DNA of 64,000 nucleotides, from IMG/VR virus record IMGVR_UViG_3300013137_000018, positions 1 to 64,000 of that record. One strand, written 5' to 3'. Source of the DNA: a virus. The notes under the pieces were generated by a model that was not told the origin of the DNA, ran no database searches, and saw only the letters and a list, made by a program, of their open reading frames with translations. Position numbers and translations under genes: made by a program. Shown here one piece after another: positions 19,301-27,212 of this stretch. Numbering within the stretch: position 1 is the first letter of the stretch; the number at the start of each line of letters is the position of its first letter.

Positions 19301-22300
19301 GATTGGATAATCATGATGTGTATCACTATTAATATTTACTGAACCATGTGTTTTATCTATTCTAACAGTTTTATCTGAAAAATATAATACATCTGAAACA
19401 GGTTCAACACTATATGTAGTAACTCCTGTTACTGTTAAATTTCCAGTATTAGTTAATGATAATACTGTTGGGTGATTGTGTGTTTCATAATTTGAACCAT
19501 ATTTTAATTCAAAGTTTGTGTTTCCACTATTAAATATTGACCAATAGTCTACTGGATTCCCACTACCATCAATTCTACCAAGAGAAACTGAAGCTGCTGT
19601 ATTACCAAGGAAATATGTTCTACCAGATGTAGAAGCAAAGAAAGCAACATCAGCACCTTCGCATATTGCGTTTGATTGTAAATTACTAATTTTATTAAAC
19701 TGAAATTGTGCTGCGTTTGTTAATCCAGTTCCAAAAATAACTTTGTTATTAAATGTTTTATTACCAGAAATATACTCATCACCAGTTGTATGAACAACTT
19801 CTGTATCAAGTGCTAATTTTACTTCATTTCCATAAAAACCAGCTTTCCAAACTTGATTACCTTCGTCCCACATTACAACAGCATCTTGACTTGTATCACC
19901 AGAATATCTTTCTACTGTAATATAAGCATTTTGAATAGGTGTTGTTTGACCTTTTAACATTGTAATGGTATTACCTGTGGTATCAATAGTTGCTGATTGA
20001 TTTACAGTTTGAGTACCTAAAACAACCAAGTCATTTACTACAAGATTACCATAATTATTATCAGCAGCATTTCTAATAGATAATGTTGAACCAGAAGATG
20101 TATGACTTTTTAATGTTATACCTGTTATACCTTCACCAAGATATAAATAACTAGATTTTAAATTGGCACTATCAAATGTTACATCATCAGTTGTTGATAA
20201 ATTCTGATTTATAACATCTAAATTGGCTTTATTTGTATGAGTATGTGCAGAATATAAAATATCAGATATTTTTGTTCCACTATCAATAACTTTATAATTT
20301 GAATCCCAAGTTAATATATTACCATTATTTGCTACAGTTAAACCAGAAATATATAAATTTGTTGTATGAAAACTTCCACCGCTAGTAAAAATGTATGTTG
20401 TTTGTCCTGTTTGTCCAATATAATAATCTAAATATAAATCATTTAATCCATTTTTATTTTTCATAAATGACCACATTTTTACTTTATCCCAATCTGTTAT
20501 TAATGGATTGTATGTAGTTGCATATGAAATAAGATTAAATGATTGATACATCGATTCTGCACCAGTACCATATGTGGCTGTTATTAATTGTGAATTTCTA
20601 TTTATCGCAGTTGATGCAAAAAATGATGGCTGAACTGATGTTGTATCTGTATTATTAAAAAATAAACCTTTTGAACCTCCCCATAATCCATAATCTATCG
20701 AAGGATTGTCTTCCTCTTGACCAATATTTAATTTAAAAATTGTATTATTTGAATCTGAACCATTGCCAACATACATATAATAATCATCTACATCTATACC
20801 TATAATAGATATTAATTCGCTATTTGTAATATTAAATTTGTTAGGATAATATAATGATTCTACTAAATTTAATCTTATTGATGCAGTTGAATCAACTTGA
20901 TTGAAACAATATTCTGTAACATCTAATACTATTGAAGCAGATAATTGAATTTTTGATGTATCATGAGCTTCAAAACCACTACTTGAATATTGAACATAAA
21001 AATCACTAAAGTAAGCTTCTGAACTACCTTCTGTTGTTAAAACTTTATTATTATATCTTGTACTACTACCATAAACTCTTGTTGCTTGTGCAAGCATTTT
21101 TGTTGGTGGTGTAGCTGATGTTGAATTTAACAATCTTATAGCACTACTTTCACAATATCTAATAGAACATCCAACCATAACACCACAAGCACCATTATCT
21201 AATATGATAGTATCACCACTAGAATATAAGAACACACAATCATTTAATTTGAATGTTTCTGTTCTTTGTGGCACATGAAACATTGTGTAAGCATAATTTA
21301 TTCTTAAACTGTCAAAAAAAATTCTTGTTGTATTATCATATTCTACAGCAATACTTCCTGATGTACCATAATATGAATTGCCTGTTGTGCCTAAATTCGA
21401 ACCATCTATGAATAAGTTTTTTAACAATGATGCGGATTGTATATGGAACATTGTTTTGCCTGTCAAGTTAATAGTTGGATGAATAGTTGTTTCAAAATAT
21501 CCATCACCTTCTATTCCAACAATATTTGAATTATTAATAGTTATAGTATCATCAATATAATATGTGCCAGCCGCTACTGAAATTATAGTAGGAGAAACAA
21601 CATTAGCATTTGCCCAAATAACAGCAGATGATATATCTCTAAACTCATCACTATTAACATGTACATAAATTACAGATGGTGTAGTTCTTGTTGTATTAGC
21701 CATTCCCCAATGTGTTCCATGAGAAATTAAAGTTATACCTTGACCATTTTTAGAAATTTTTTGTTCTGAAAAGTTGTCTATTAATTGACCACCAATAGTT
21801 GATATGATAACTTCATTTGGTTCATCTGTATATTTATAAATTCTTATTATTTTGTTTGTTACAGAACTATTAGAATCTGGTATATAAATATTGACATCAC
21901 CCAATTCATCATATACTGCAAAACTATCAAATGTTGTTGCTGTGTAACTTGTTACTGCGCTAACATCAATTAAGAAATTCTTTTGCGTATAACCTGTTAA
22001 TATAGTATCTATTTCTGTTTCAGTATAATATCTATCATCATGTGTGTGGGCAGTTGTTGCCAAATCAGACCATAAATGAGTATGGGCAGTATAAGTTAGG
22101 GCACTAAAACTTGTTCCATGAGGATTTACAAGTGATGTATGATAACTAACAGCACTATTTATTTGTGTATTTGTTTGTGATGATGTCCAATATGGTGAAA
22201 AATCAGATGAATCTGGCAAACCAACCCAAGTACCAGCAGAATAAACTAAATAATATCCTTGTGAAGTACCAGCAGTATTTACATCACCTAAATTATCTAA

Positions 22301-25189
22301 CGTTATACTATTTTTTGTAAAATGAATAGAAGTGTCAGCGGTATGTGAATTTAAATTAATTATTGTTGCAAAAGTATTATCTGACTGTGTATAAGTATAT
22401 GCACTTATCTGAGCCGCTGTAACATTATGAGGATTACTAGTATCAGCTGTATGACTTGCAAATGTTATAGCAGAAACAAAATTAGCATTTGCTTGTATAT
22501 AGGTATATGCACTTATCTGAGCCGCTGTAACATTATGTGGGTTACTTGTATCTGCAGTGTGTGAGTTAAAGTTTTGTACATGGTTTGCAAATGTTGTAGC
22601 AGAAACAAAATTAACATCCGTTTCAGTTTTTGTATAAGCATCTGTAATACCATAACCTGATATTGTTGTTGGTTTACTTATAATATCATTACTCCATACA
22701 TGAGTGTGTGCAGTATATGTTAATGCAGAGAAATATGTTCCATGAGGATTAATTAAATCTGTATGAGCAGTCAAAGCATTTGCTGCACCTAAAGTTACGG
22801 CTGAAATCCAGCCAGAATATTGTGTATCATGATTGTGTAATGAACTTGCATCGCTACCATCAGTTAATATACTATGTTGAGAATTTGTTAAGTGATAATA
22901 TTGATTAGCTGTACCACCATTAAGACCTGTTAATAAATTATGACTTGTTGTTACAGTTGTTGCAACAGTTACATCAAAAGCGCTTGTTACTAATTGAGCC
23001 ATACTAGTTCCTTGTTTACCAATAATACGACCAACAAACATTGTATGAAATGATATTAAATCTGGTAAAACTGTTGGAATTCTTTCATTCTGTGCATCTG
23101 CTATAGAAGGATACTCTCCTGTACCAATAATATAATACAAGTGAGATAGATCTTCAATACCAGCATAAACCCAGTTTACATTATAAGATCCTGCACTCAA
23201 TGGAGGTAATGTTAAACCACTAATAGAACCAGTATAATCAGAATAATTTGTATTATTAAATCCACTTGTACTTACATCAATTATCCAATTTGTAGTTGTT
23301 CCTGATGGATAACATAAAAATAAAGTTGTTGCAGAAGCAGTATTGTATTCTGGTTGTGTTCTTCTTATACCACCATACCACATAATACCTTCTGTACATG
23401 TAATTGCATCACCATGTGTTGAATCTCCTGTATTACCAGATGTTCCTAATTCAAAACCACTTTCTCTGTGAAATCTATCTGTTTTTATGAATCTTTCATT
23501 TAGCTTGTTAACCAAACCATCTGCTAAACCATTCCATTCTAATATATGCAAATATATTCCAGTTCTATAAACAGAAACAAAAGGAACTATATTTTGTTCA
23601 TTTATTATTGTGGCATCAGTAGTTATTGTGTATGTTGGTGAACCACTATTATAATCACCTACAACATAACTTAAACCATTTGGTAAAGCAGGATAATCTA
23701 TACCTGTTATACCACTCGCTAACATATATTTTGTTAATAAACCACTACCATCAGATTCTTGATTTAAAACAACTTCAGTATATGGTAATGTTATAGAACC
23801 ATCACCATTATCAATATCTATTTCATTTATTCTAAAACCAGCACTACCAAATTCAGAAGAATTATCAAAATTATACCAATAAGAACCAGAATATAATAAT
23901 ATTTGTCCATCTTGTGGATTGGTTACAATAACATCTTGTAAATTATTAAGATCGTGTGAGTGAGAATCTATTGTTACTAATGCTTTCTGTACAGTATCAT
24001 CATTTGTTGATAAAATATCAGTGAAATTTTCTGTATCAACACTAATAGCAGTTGATTCGTGAGCACCATCATCATTTCTATTTGATAGAAGATTGTGTTT
24101 AAATGATGATTGATTAATTTTATAACCAATTAAACTTACAACATCGGTTTCTAATCTACAATGACCACTATTTGTGAATCCACTGAAAGAATAAAATGTT
24201 AATTTGTATAATGGTGCAATTTCACTAAAAGGCAAACCTGTTAAATTTAAATTACTAATAGTATAACTTTCAGCGTCAGATAAGGTTGAAAATTCAGTTT
24301 GACCTAAAAATGTAACATATCTAAAATCACTTGTAGTGTGTGGATAAGCGTTTGTTGCACAAATATAAGCATTAACATATTTACCACTTGTTAGTTCTGT
24401 TAATTGCCATGTTGGATTATTAAAGTCATTATATTGAATATAATCATCGTACATAAATGGCATATCACTTCTAAAAAATGTCCAATTTCCGGTTGAACCA
24501 CTTTGATATAATATAACATAAGGACCTCCAGAATTCAATTCTGTGACATCTTGAATTAAATCTTCATCTGCTATTGTACCACCACTTATATGTGGTTGAT
24601 TATTTGCATTTGTTGGGTTTGTAGGTTGAAAACTGTAATCAGAAATACCAAAATCTGTTTTGTGAAATATTTGTGTACCATTAACATGATGTAGATATTC
24701 ATGTGTCATCCAATCCATTACCATTCCGTGTCTTTCATCCAATAAAGCACCTTCTGCTTTATCTGCAAAATAAAGAATTATAGCAACTGGTGTAGCATTT
24801 GATAAATCAGAGAATGTAACAGCTGTTAATATATTATCTTGTGTAAAATAAATATAATAAGGACCAGTTGTTGGCTGAATTTCAACATGACTTGTGCCAG
24901 AATTAACATATAAATAACCTTTATTGTAATATGTATAACTTGTATAACTTGGTGCTGGTTCAATATAAAATGTCAAACCAGTATTATCAAACCATAAATA
25001 AGAATCATTTGTATTTGGAAAACCTATAGGTTCACCAGTAACTCTACCAAATTGTACAAGTGCATTATTAGCATCAATCTCATCTTTTGTATAAGCATCT
25101 GAAATAGAATAACCACTTAATGTTGTAGGTGTATCATATACTTTTGACCAAGATATTGATATTGATTCATTTACAGCATCTATAAAAAG
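16340..25189 (-). CDS. Largest tail fibre, main part (-1 frame of a probable frameshifted gene)
   Basis: This frame codes for about 2949 residues. It has no good start of its own: upstream the frame is closed by two TGA codons, and it joins the 81-residue frame at 25180-25431 through the AAAAAAC heptamer at 25189-25195, giving a product of about 3030 residues. Counting from an internal TTG at 24976: beta-rich connector modules and SHSH/THTH motifs (1-1090); a parallel beta-helix resembling pectin-lyase folds at about 1100-1290 (IISVAAGTYYIDDTITI, GIEGDG); more connector modules; YTQSQANANFLSANT repeats at about 2440-2590; and a C-terminal 150-residue jelly-roll resembling C1q/TNF heads (WVNATSNVNRYTTF, ending SIWFNVKRIDR). 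The beta-helix could be a scaffold or a depolymerase; I see no definite catalytic residues. Confidence 0.75.
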   Translation of the reverse strand, partial: LFIDAVNESISISWSKVYDTPTTLSGYSISDAYTKDEIDANNALVQFGRVTGEPIGFPNTNDSYLWFDNTGLTFYIEPAPSYTSYTYYNKGYLYVNSGTSHVEIQPTTGPYYIYFTQDNILTAVTFSDLSNATPVAIILYFADKAEGALLDERHGMVMDWMTHEYLHHVNGTQIFHKTDFGISDYSFQPTNPTNANNQPHISGGTIADEDLIQDVTELNSGGPYVILYQSGSTGNWTFFRSDMPFMYDDYIQYNDFNNPTWQLTELTSGKYVNAYICATNAYPHTTSDFRYVTFLGQTEFSTLSDAESYTISNLNLTGLPFSEIAPLYKLTFYSFSGFTNSGHCRLETDVVSLIGYKINQSSFKHNLLSNRNDDGAHESTAISVDTENFTDILSTNDDTVQKALVTIDSHSHDLNNLQDVIVTNPQDGQILLYSGSYWYNFDNSSEFGSAGFRINEIDIDNGDGSITLPYTEVVLNQESDGSGLLTKYMLASGITGIDYPALPNGLSYVVGDYNSGSPTYTITTDATIINEQNIVPFVSVYRTGIYLHILEWNGLADGLVNKLNERFIKTDRFHRESGFELGTSGNTGDSTHGDAITCTEGIMWYGGIRRTQPEYNTASATTLFLCYPSGTTTNWIIDVSTSGFNNTNYSDYTGSISGLTLPPLSAGSYNVNWVYAGIEDLSHLYYIIGTGEYPSIADAQNERIPTVLPDLISFHTMFVGRIIGKQGTSMAQLVTSAFDVTVATTVTTSHNLLTGLNGGTANQYYHLTNSQHSILTDGSDASSLHNHDTQYSGWISAVTLGAANALTAHTDLINPHGTYFSALTYTAHTHVWSNDIISKPTTISGYGITDAYTKTETDVNFVSATTFANHVQNFNSHTADTSNPHNVTAAQISAYTYIQANANFVSAITFASHTADTSNPHNVTAAQISAYTYTQSDNTFATIINLNSHTADTSIHFTKNSITLDNLGDVNTAGTSQGYYLVYSAGTWVGLPDSSDFSPYWTSSQTNTQINSAVSYHTSLVNPHGTSFSALTYTAHTHLWSDLATTAHTHDDRYYTETEIDTILTGYTQKNFLIDVSAVTSYTATTFDSFAVYDELGDVNIYIPDSNSSVTNKIIRIYKYTDEPNEVIISTIGGQLIDNFSEQKISKNGQGITLISHGTHWGMANTTRTTPSVIYVHVNSDEFRDISSAVIWANANVVSPTIISVAAGTYYIDDTITINNSNIVGIEGDGYFETTIHPTINLTGKTMFHIQSASLLKNLFIDGSNLGTTGNSYYGTSGSIAVEYDNTTRIFFDSLRINYAYTMFHVPQRTETFKLNDCVFLYSSGDTIILDNGACGVMVGCSIRYCESSAIRLLNSTSATPPTKMLAQATRVYGSSTRYNNKVLTTEGSSEAYFSDFYVQYSSSGFEAHDTSKIQLSASIVLDVTEYCFNQVDSTASIRLNLVESLYYPNKFNITNSELISIIGIDVDDYYMYVGNGSDSNNTIFKLNIGQEEDNPSIDYGLWGGSKGLFFNNTDTTSVQPSFFASTAINRNSQLITATYGTGAESMYQSFNLISYATTYNPLITDWDKVKMWSFMKNKNGLNDLYLDYYIGQTGQTTYIFTSGGSFHTTNLYISGLTVANNGNILTWDSNYKVIDSGTKISDILYSAHTHTNKANLDVINQNLSTTDDVTFDSANLKSSYLYLGEGITGITLKSHTSSGSTLSIRNAADNNYGNLVVNDLVVLGTQTVNQSATIDTTGNTITMLKGQTTPIQNAYITVERYSGDTSQDAVVMWDEGNQVWKAGFYGNEVKLALDTEVVHTTGDEYISGNKTFNNKVIFGTGLTNAAQFQFNKISNLQSNAICEGADVAFFASTSGRTYFLGNTAASVSLGRIDGSGNPVDYWSIFNSGNTNFELKYGSNYETHNHPTVLSLTNTGNLTVTGVTTYSVEPVSDVLYFSDKTVRIDKTHGSVNINSDTHHDYPIFADNKQITASGIIQTPTTASTTAISPTSAFTHIESDARIVANGQTRYVVRKYNDAEILLDEEVDWNAGYDYVYKNASYIFANGSSADVKGFYISEDETNRWELYQWHDEDGEFLNIWSESSKHDTFIISRTGRFGINPPLIYTNQKQPPDVVSIFPQGFDMVLYYDGASYTDNTIIAGQTSQASFIFLTGTTDYTYVGKYCPFDSILLYTENELTGTSLKFEYWNGSIWITMSNTTHDLVDGSNNLTKPGAVLYTKSKLTNWTTTSINDSDELYYIRISATAITEPSYMFILTNNGINRLGVYCANGDTTPFFQVDYFGRTALGNSLSATRLASGTPGDIGRSLAIIDDEASMRVWQYTSVGTANDPMIEFIKGNSDTITNNLRWDLRLENSDTRYNQNGLVLRDTNLDLDKMILGGTLTGTSSLILPLKVSTNNQTKNGILLDLYDISEDGTNTFNFIDIIKSTTATTTLNGINICSGLTNGIYSQSKVFINHINDSFALDVSGSTRMLNVTATTFYGSLDWNYLYNKPTTVSGYGIADVYTKTQSDSNYLSANTSYYTQSQANDNFLSANTSYYTQAQANANFLSASTTANQLSAYTYTQANANFLSANTSYYTQSQANANFLSATTTAAYFSVYTYNQANANFLSASTTANQLSAYTYSQANANFLSANTSYYTQSQANANFVSATTFIDHTSATNPHNTTLQSLSGVTITTPVIYQALVYNGDGFWVNSAITATVSSVDWSIITNKPTTLSGYSITDAISISGGTIYGTLGINVVSRTAQLHINSGSTAANSAPIKLTPGTLMTNAEIGAIEYDGLRFYYTDNSGIGYRQELTPIAYGSMYEVNTAGGAVIAVSNLGYTGWVNATSNVNRYTTFTNNVTADRITIDSGGDGTYEIVVTMSSSCSNTTPRYIMAVYRNGAVVPNLLTRWSITNTSEIRNISLAGQVSGVNGGDYFDLRFSSNNATSRNITPYSIWFNVKRIDR
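17215..17665 (-). repeat. FLSANTSYYTQSQANAN repeat array in largest fibre
   Basis: About ten tandem units of 40-50 bases coding for NFLSANTSYYTQSQANA and NFLSASTTANQLSAYTY variants; the same module occurs in the 1947-residue fibre at 13230-13690. Confidence 0.7.
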
Positions 25190-25431
25190 TTTTTTACATC
25201 ATCAAATCTAGCAATAGCTTGTTCAGCTTCGCTGTCTGATGCAAAATCTAAAACATTATCATAATTTATTTTTCCATCTCTCATGATATAAGCATATCTT
25301 GACTTTTGGAAAGCGGTTGATGTATATGGGTCAATAGCCATTACAAGCGTACCAGCACAATTATAAATATACATCAATCTATCACCAGGAGAGGGGTCTC
25401 GTACAAAGTTTCCTATACAGAAATTAGCCAT
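25180..25431 (-). CDS. Fibre attachment module, frame 0 of the frameshifted fibre gene
   Basis: An 83-residue frame from the ATG at 25431 (an in-frame TTG at 25434 is less likely) to a TAG at 25180. Its sequence (YIYNCAGTLVMAIDP ... NVLDFASDSEAEQAIARFDDVK) aligns with the N-terminal attachment modules of the fibres at 10039 and 59847. In those proteins the module continues straight into the fibre; here it stops and the fibre resumes in the -1 frame. In the 1947-residue fibre the matching text is ALEKLNTVKK, which aligns with AIARFDDVK here, so the break falls just inside the conserved join. Read alone it would be a free attachment domain. It may be both: a terminated short form and a frameshifted long form. 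Confidence 0.7.
   Translation of the reverse strand: MANFCIGNFVRDPSPGDRLMYIYNCAGTLVMAIDPYTSTAFQKSRYAYIMRDGKINYDNVLDFASDSEAEQAIARFDDVKNFL
25189..25195 (-). promoter_or_regulatory. Candidate -1 ribosomal frameshift slippery site A_AAA_AAC
   Basis: On the minus strand the frame-0 codons are GTA AAA AAC TTT TTA TAG. The heptamer A AAA AAC has the canonical X_XXY_YYZ form; slippage by -1 gives CTT TTT ATA GAT GCT, exactly the frame of the giant fibre. Frame 0 ends only two codons later, and the -1 frame opens only three bases before the heptamer, so the shift must occur here. I see no obvious strong downstream hairpin. The alternative is loss of one A from an A-run, by mutation or sequencing error. 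Confidence 0.55.
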
Positions 25432-25450
25432 CAATAATCACTTCTTTTTT

Positions 25451-27154
25451 TTATAATGTTATCACCAAATCTTTTGTGTCCGTTGTTTCATTGCCAGATG
25501 AATCACTAACTGTATATGTTAATGAATATGTATCTACTGATGAAATTGGGAATGTTGTTCCTGAAAGAATAATATTTGTTATAGGAATATTTCCATCATA
25601 ATTATCTGTTACAGCACTAACAGTGTATGTTATAATATCAGCGGATGTTAATCCTGCACCAACTGACATATAGTATGTATCACCAGTAAAATTGTAATAA
25701 ATTATAGGTGCAACACTCTCAACGACATTTAATAAAGTATAGCTTGTTGCTTCATTACCAGCACTATCAAATACACTGAAATTAAGATTATAATATCCTA
25801 ATGCTGTTATACTAGTATATGTTGTATTACCAGATGTAATAGCAACAGTCATAGCACTATTAGTTATTATTCCATCTACATCATCCCAAATATAATTTAG
25901 ATAATATCTTCTAATATCATCTTTAAGTATTGCTCCTGGCGTTTGTGTATCACCAGTCAAATCCATTGTTGTATTTGCTAATAATATTCTATATTGTGTA
26001 TCTGAAGTTAAACCACTATTATATATAATTGTTGGCGATGTACTATCAACTACTATTTGTTTTGTTGATGTTGACTGATTGCCTGCCAAATCTCTTGATA
26101 TAAATGTTACAGAATAACTACCATCACTTGTAATTCCAGAAAATTGCTCACCAGTACTATTTTTTGTAATCAATAAATCTAAATCATTGTTATTTATTAC
26201 ACCATCTCTTACAACACCGTTATTATCATAGTCTATAACAGTATTTACAAATCTCCAAATAATATCTTCTTTAGAAATTGTACCACCAGATGTAAATGGA
26301 ATTGTTGGTGACATTGGTTGTGGAATGCTATATGGTTTATAAGTTACTGTTGGTGCAGTTGTATCTAAACCAGGATAACTAAATGTAGCATATCTACTTA
26401 TTGAACCTTCCAATGCCCAGTTCATTCTACTCAATGCTTGTAAAGCATTAAATGAACTTAAGAAATATAATTGTATATTATCATCATAATGTGTTGATAC
26501 AGTAAGTAATTCATTTGCTATATGAATAATATCAATTTTATTATAAGGAATAATCATTTGAAGATTACCACTAATGTCGTAAATTTCAAATTGAGTAGAA
26601 CCAGTATATTGAGAATTGTATATTGTATCTGTTCTTATTGAAGAATAAGCCAAACCACGCAATTCTGTATAACTTGGAACAAGTGAAGTAGATATTTCAT
26701 TTTCATCAAGATTAGCCGCCATAATATCTAATGTTACAGTATTTGGTGTAGGATTATACAAATATATTTGTGGAATCCTATGATCTTCATTACCTGATAA
26801 AATTAAAATATCTGTAAAAGTTCTTCGTACAAGTGGTTCATCTTCAAAATAATATTCAATATAATTTGTGTTAGTTGTTCCAGAACAATTTGAAACATAT
26901 GAACTTGATGTATTAAATGTTGGAATTATTGCTAAAAATGTTATATTAGTTCCTAAGAAACCATACATTATTGGTGTATCTCTGGAATCACTTTTTAATG
27001 TTTGTTTTGTAGTAAGAACAGAATCATAATTTATATTTAAACCACCTAAACCAAATTTTGAAACCATGTTCGGACCTTCTTTTGCTACAAGACAAGAATT
27101 GACTATCTGTATATTCTTTGTTGCTCCGAAAAAACTGTTATTTTCAATTTTCAT
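25451..27154 (-). CDS. Structural protein with attachment module and Ig-like domains
   Basis: A 567-residue protein from the ATG at 27154 (MKIENNSFFGATKN); the longer frame from 27193 has a poor start. The N-terminal 180 residues are beta-rich and not recognised. Residues about 185-250 carry the fibre attachment module (FEIYDISGNLQMIIP ... FLSSFNALQALSRMN). The C-terminal half holds three Ig-like repeats, each beginning with an APTVTY / SPTIIYN / APIIYYN strand and containing SRDLAGNQST, FDSAGNEATS or SDSSGNETTD, typical of HYR/Ig-like domains on phage tail proteins and adhesins. Ig-like domains on virions often bind cell-surface sugars weakly. It precedes the frameshifted fibre by 19 bases, so the two are probably co-transcribed from the divergent promoter at 27170-27189. 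Confidence 0.7.
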   Translation of the reverse strand: MKIENNSFFGATKNIQIVNSCLVAKEGPNMVSKFGLGGLNINYDSVLTTKQTLKSDSRDTPIMYGFLGTNITFLAIIPTFNTSSSYVSNCSGTTNTNYIEYYFEDEPLVRRTFTDILILSGNEDHRIPQIYLYNPTPNTVTLDIMAANLDENEISTSLVPSYTELRGLAYSSIRTDTIYNSQYTGSTQFEIYDISGNLQMIIPYNKIDIIHIANELLTVSTHYDDNIQLYFLSSFNALQALSRMNWALEGSISRYATFSYPGLDTTAPTVTYKPYSIPQPMSPTIPFTSGGTISKEDIIWRFVNTVIDYDNNGVVRDGVINNNDLDLLITKNSTGEQFSGITSDGSYSVTFISRDLAGNQSTSTKQIVVDSTSPTIIYNSGLTSDTQYRILLANTTMDLTGDTQTPGAILKDDIRRYYLNYIWDDVDGIITNSAMTVAITSGNTTYTSITALGYYNLNFSVFDSAGNEATSYTLLNVVESVAPIIYYNFTGDTYYMSVGAGLTSADIITYTVSAVTDNYDGNIPITNIILSGTTFPISSVDTYSLTYTVSDSSGNETTDTKDLVITL

Positions 27155-27169
27155 TTTATACGAATTGCT

Positions 27170-27189
27170 TTTTAATATATATATTAAAA
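27170..27189. promoter_or_regulatory. Palindromic divergent promoter-like motif
   Basis: A perfect 20-base palindrome, TTTTAATATATATATTAAAA, midway between the divergent starts at 27154 (leftward) and 27213 (rightward). It reads as the shared TTTTAATATATA motif on both strands, 15 and 23 bases from the two ATGs. Confidence 0.5.
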
Positions 27190-27212
27190 TCAATTTTCAA
27201 AATTAGTTTAAA

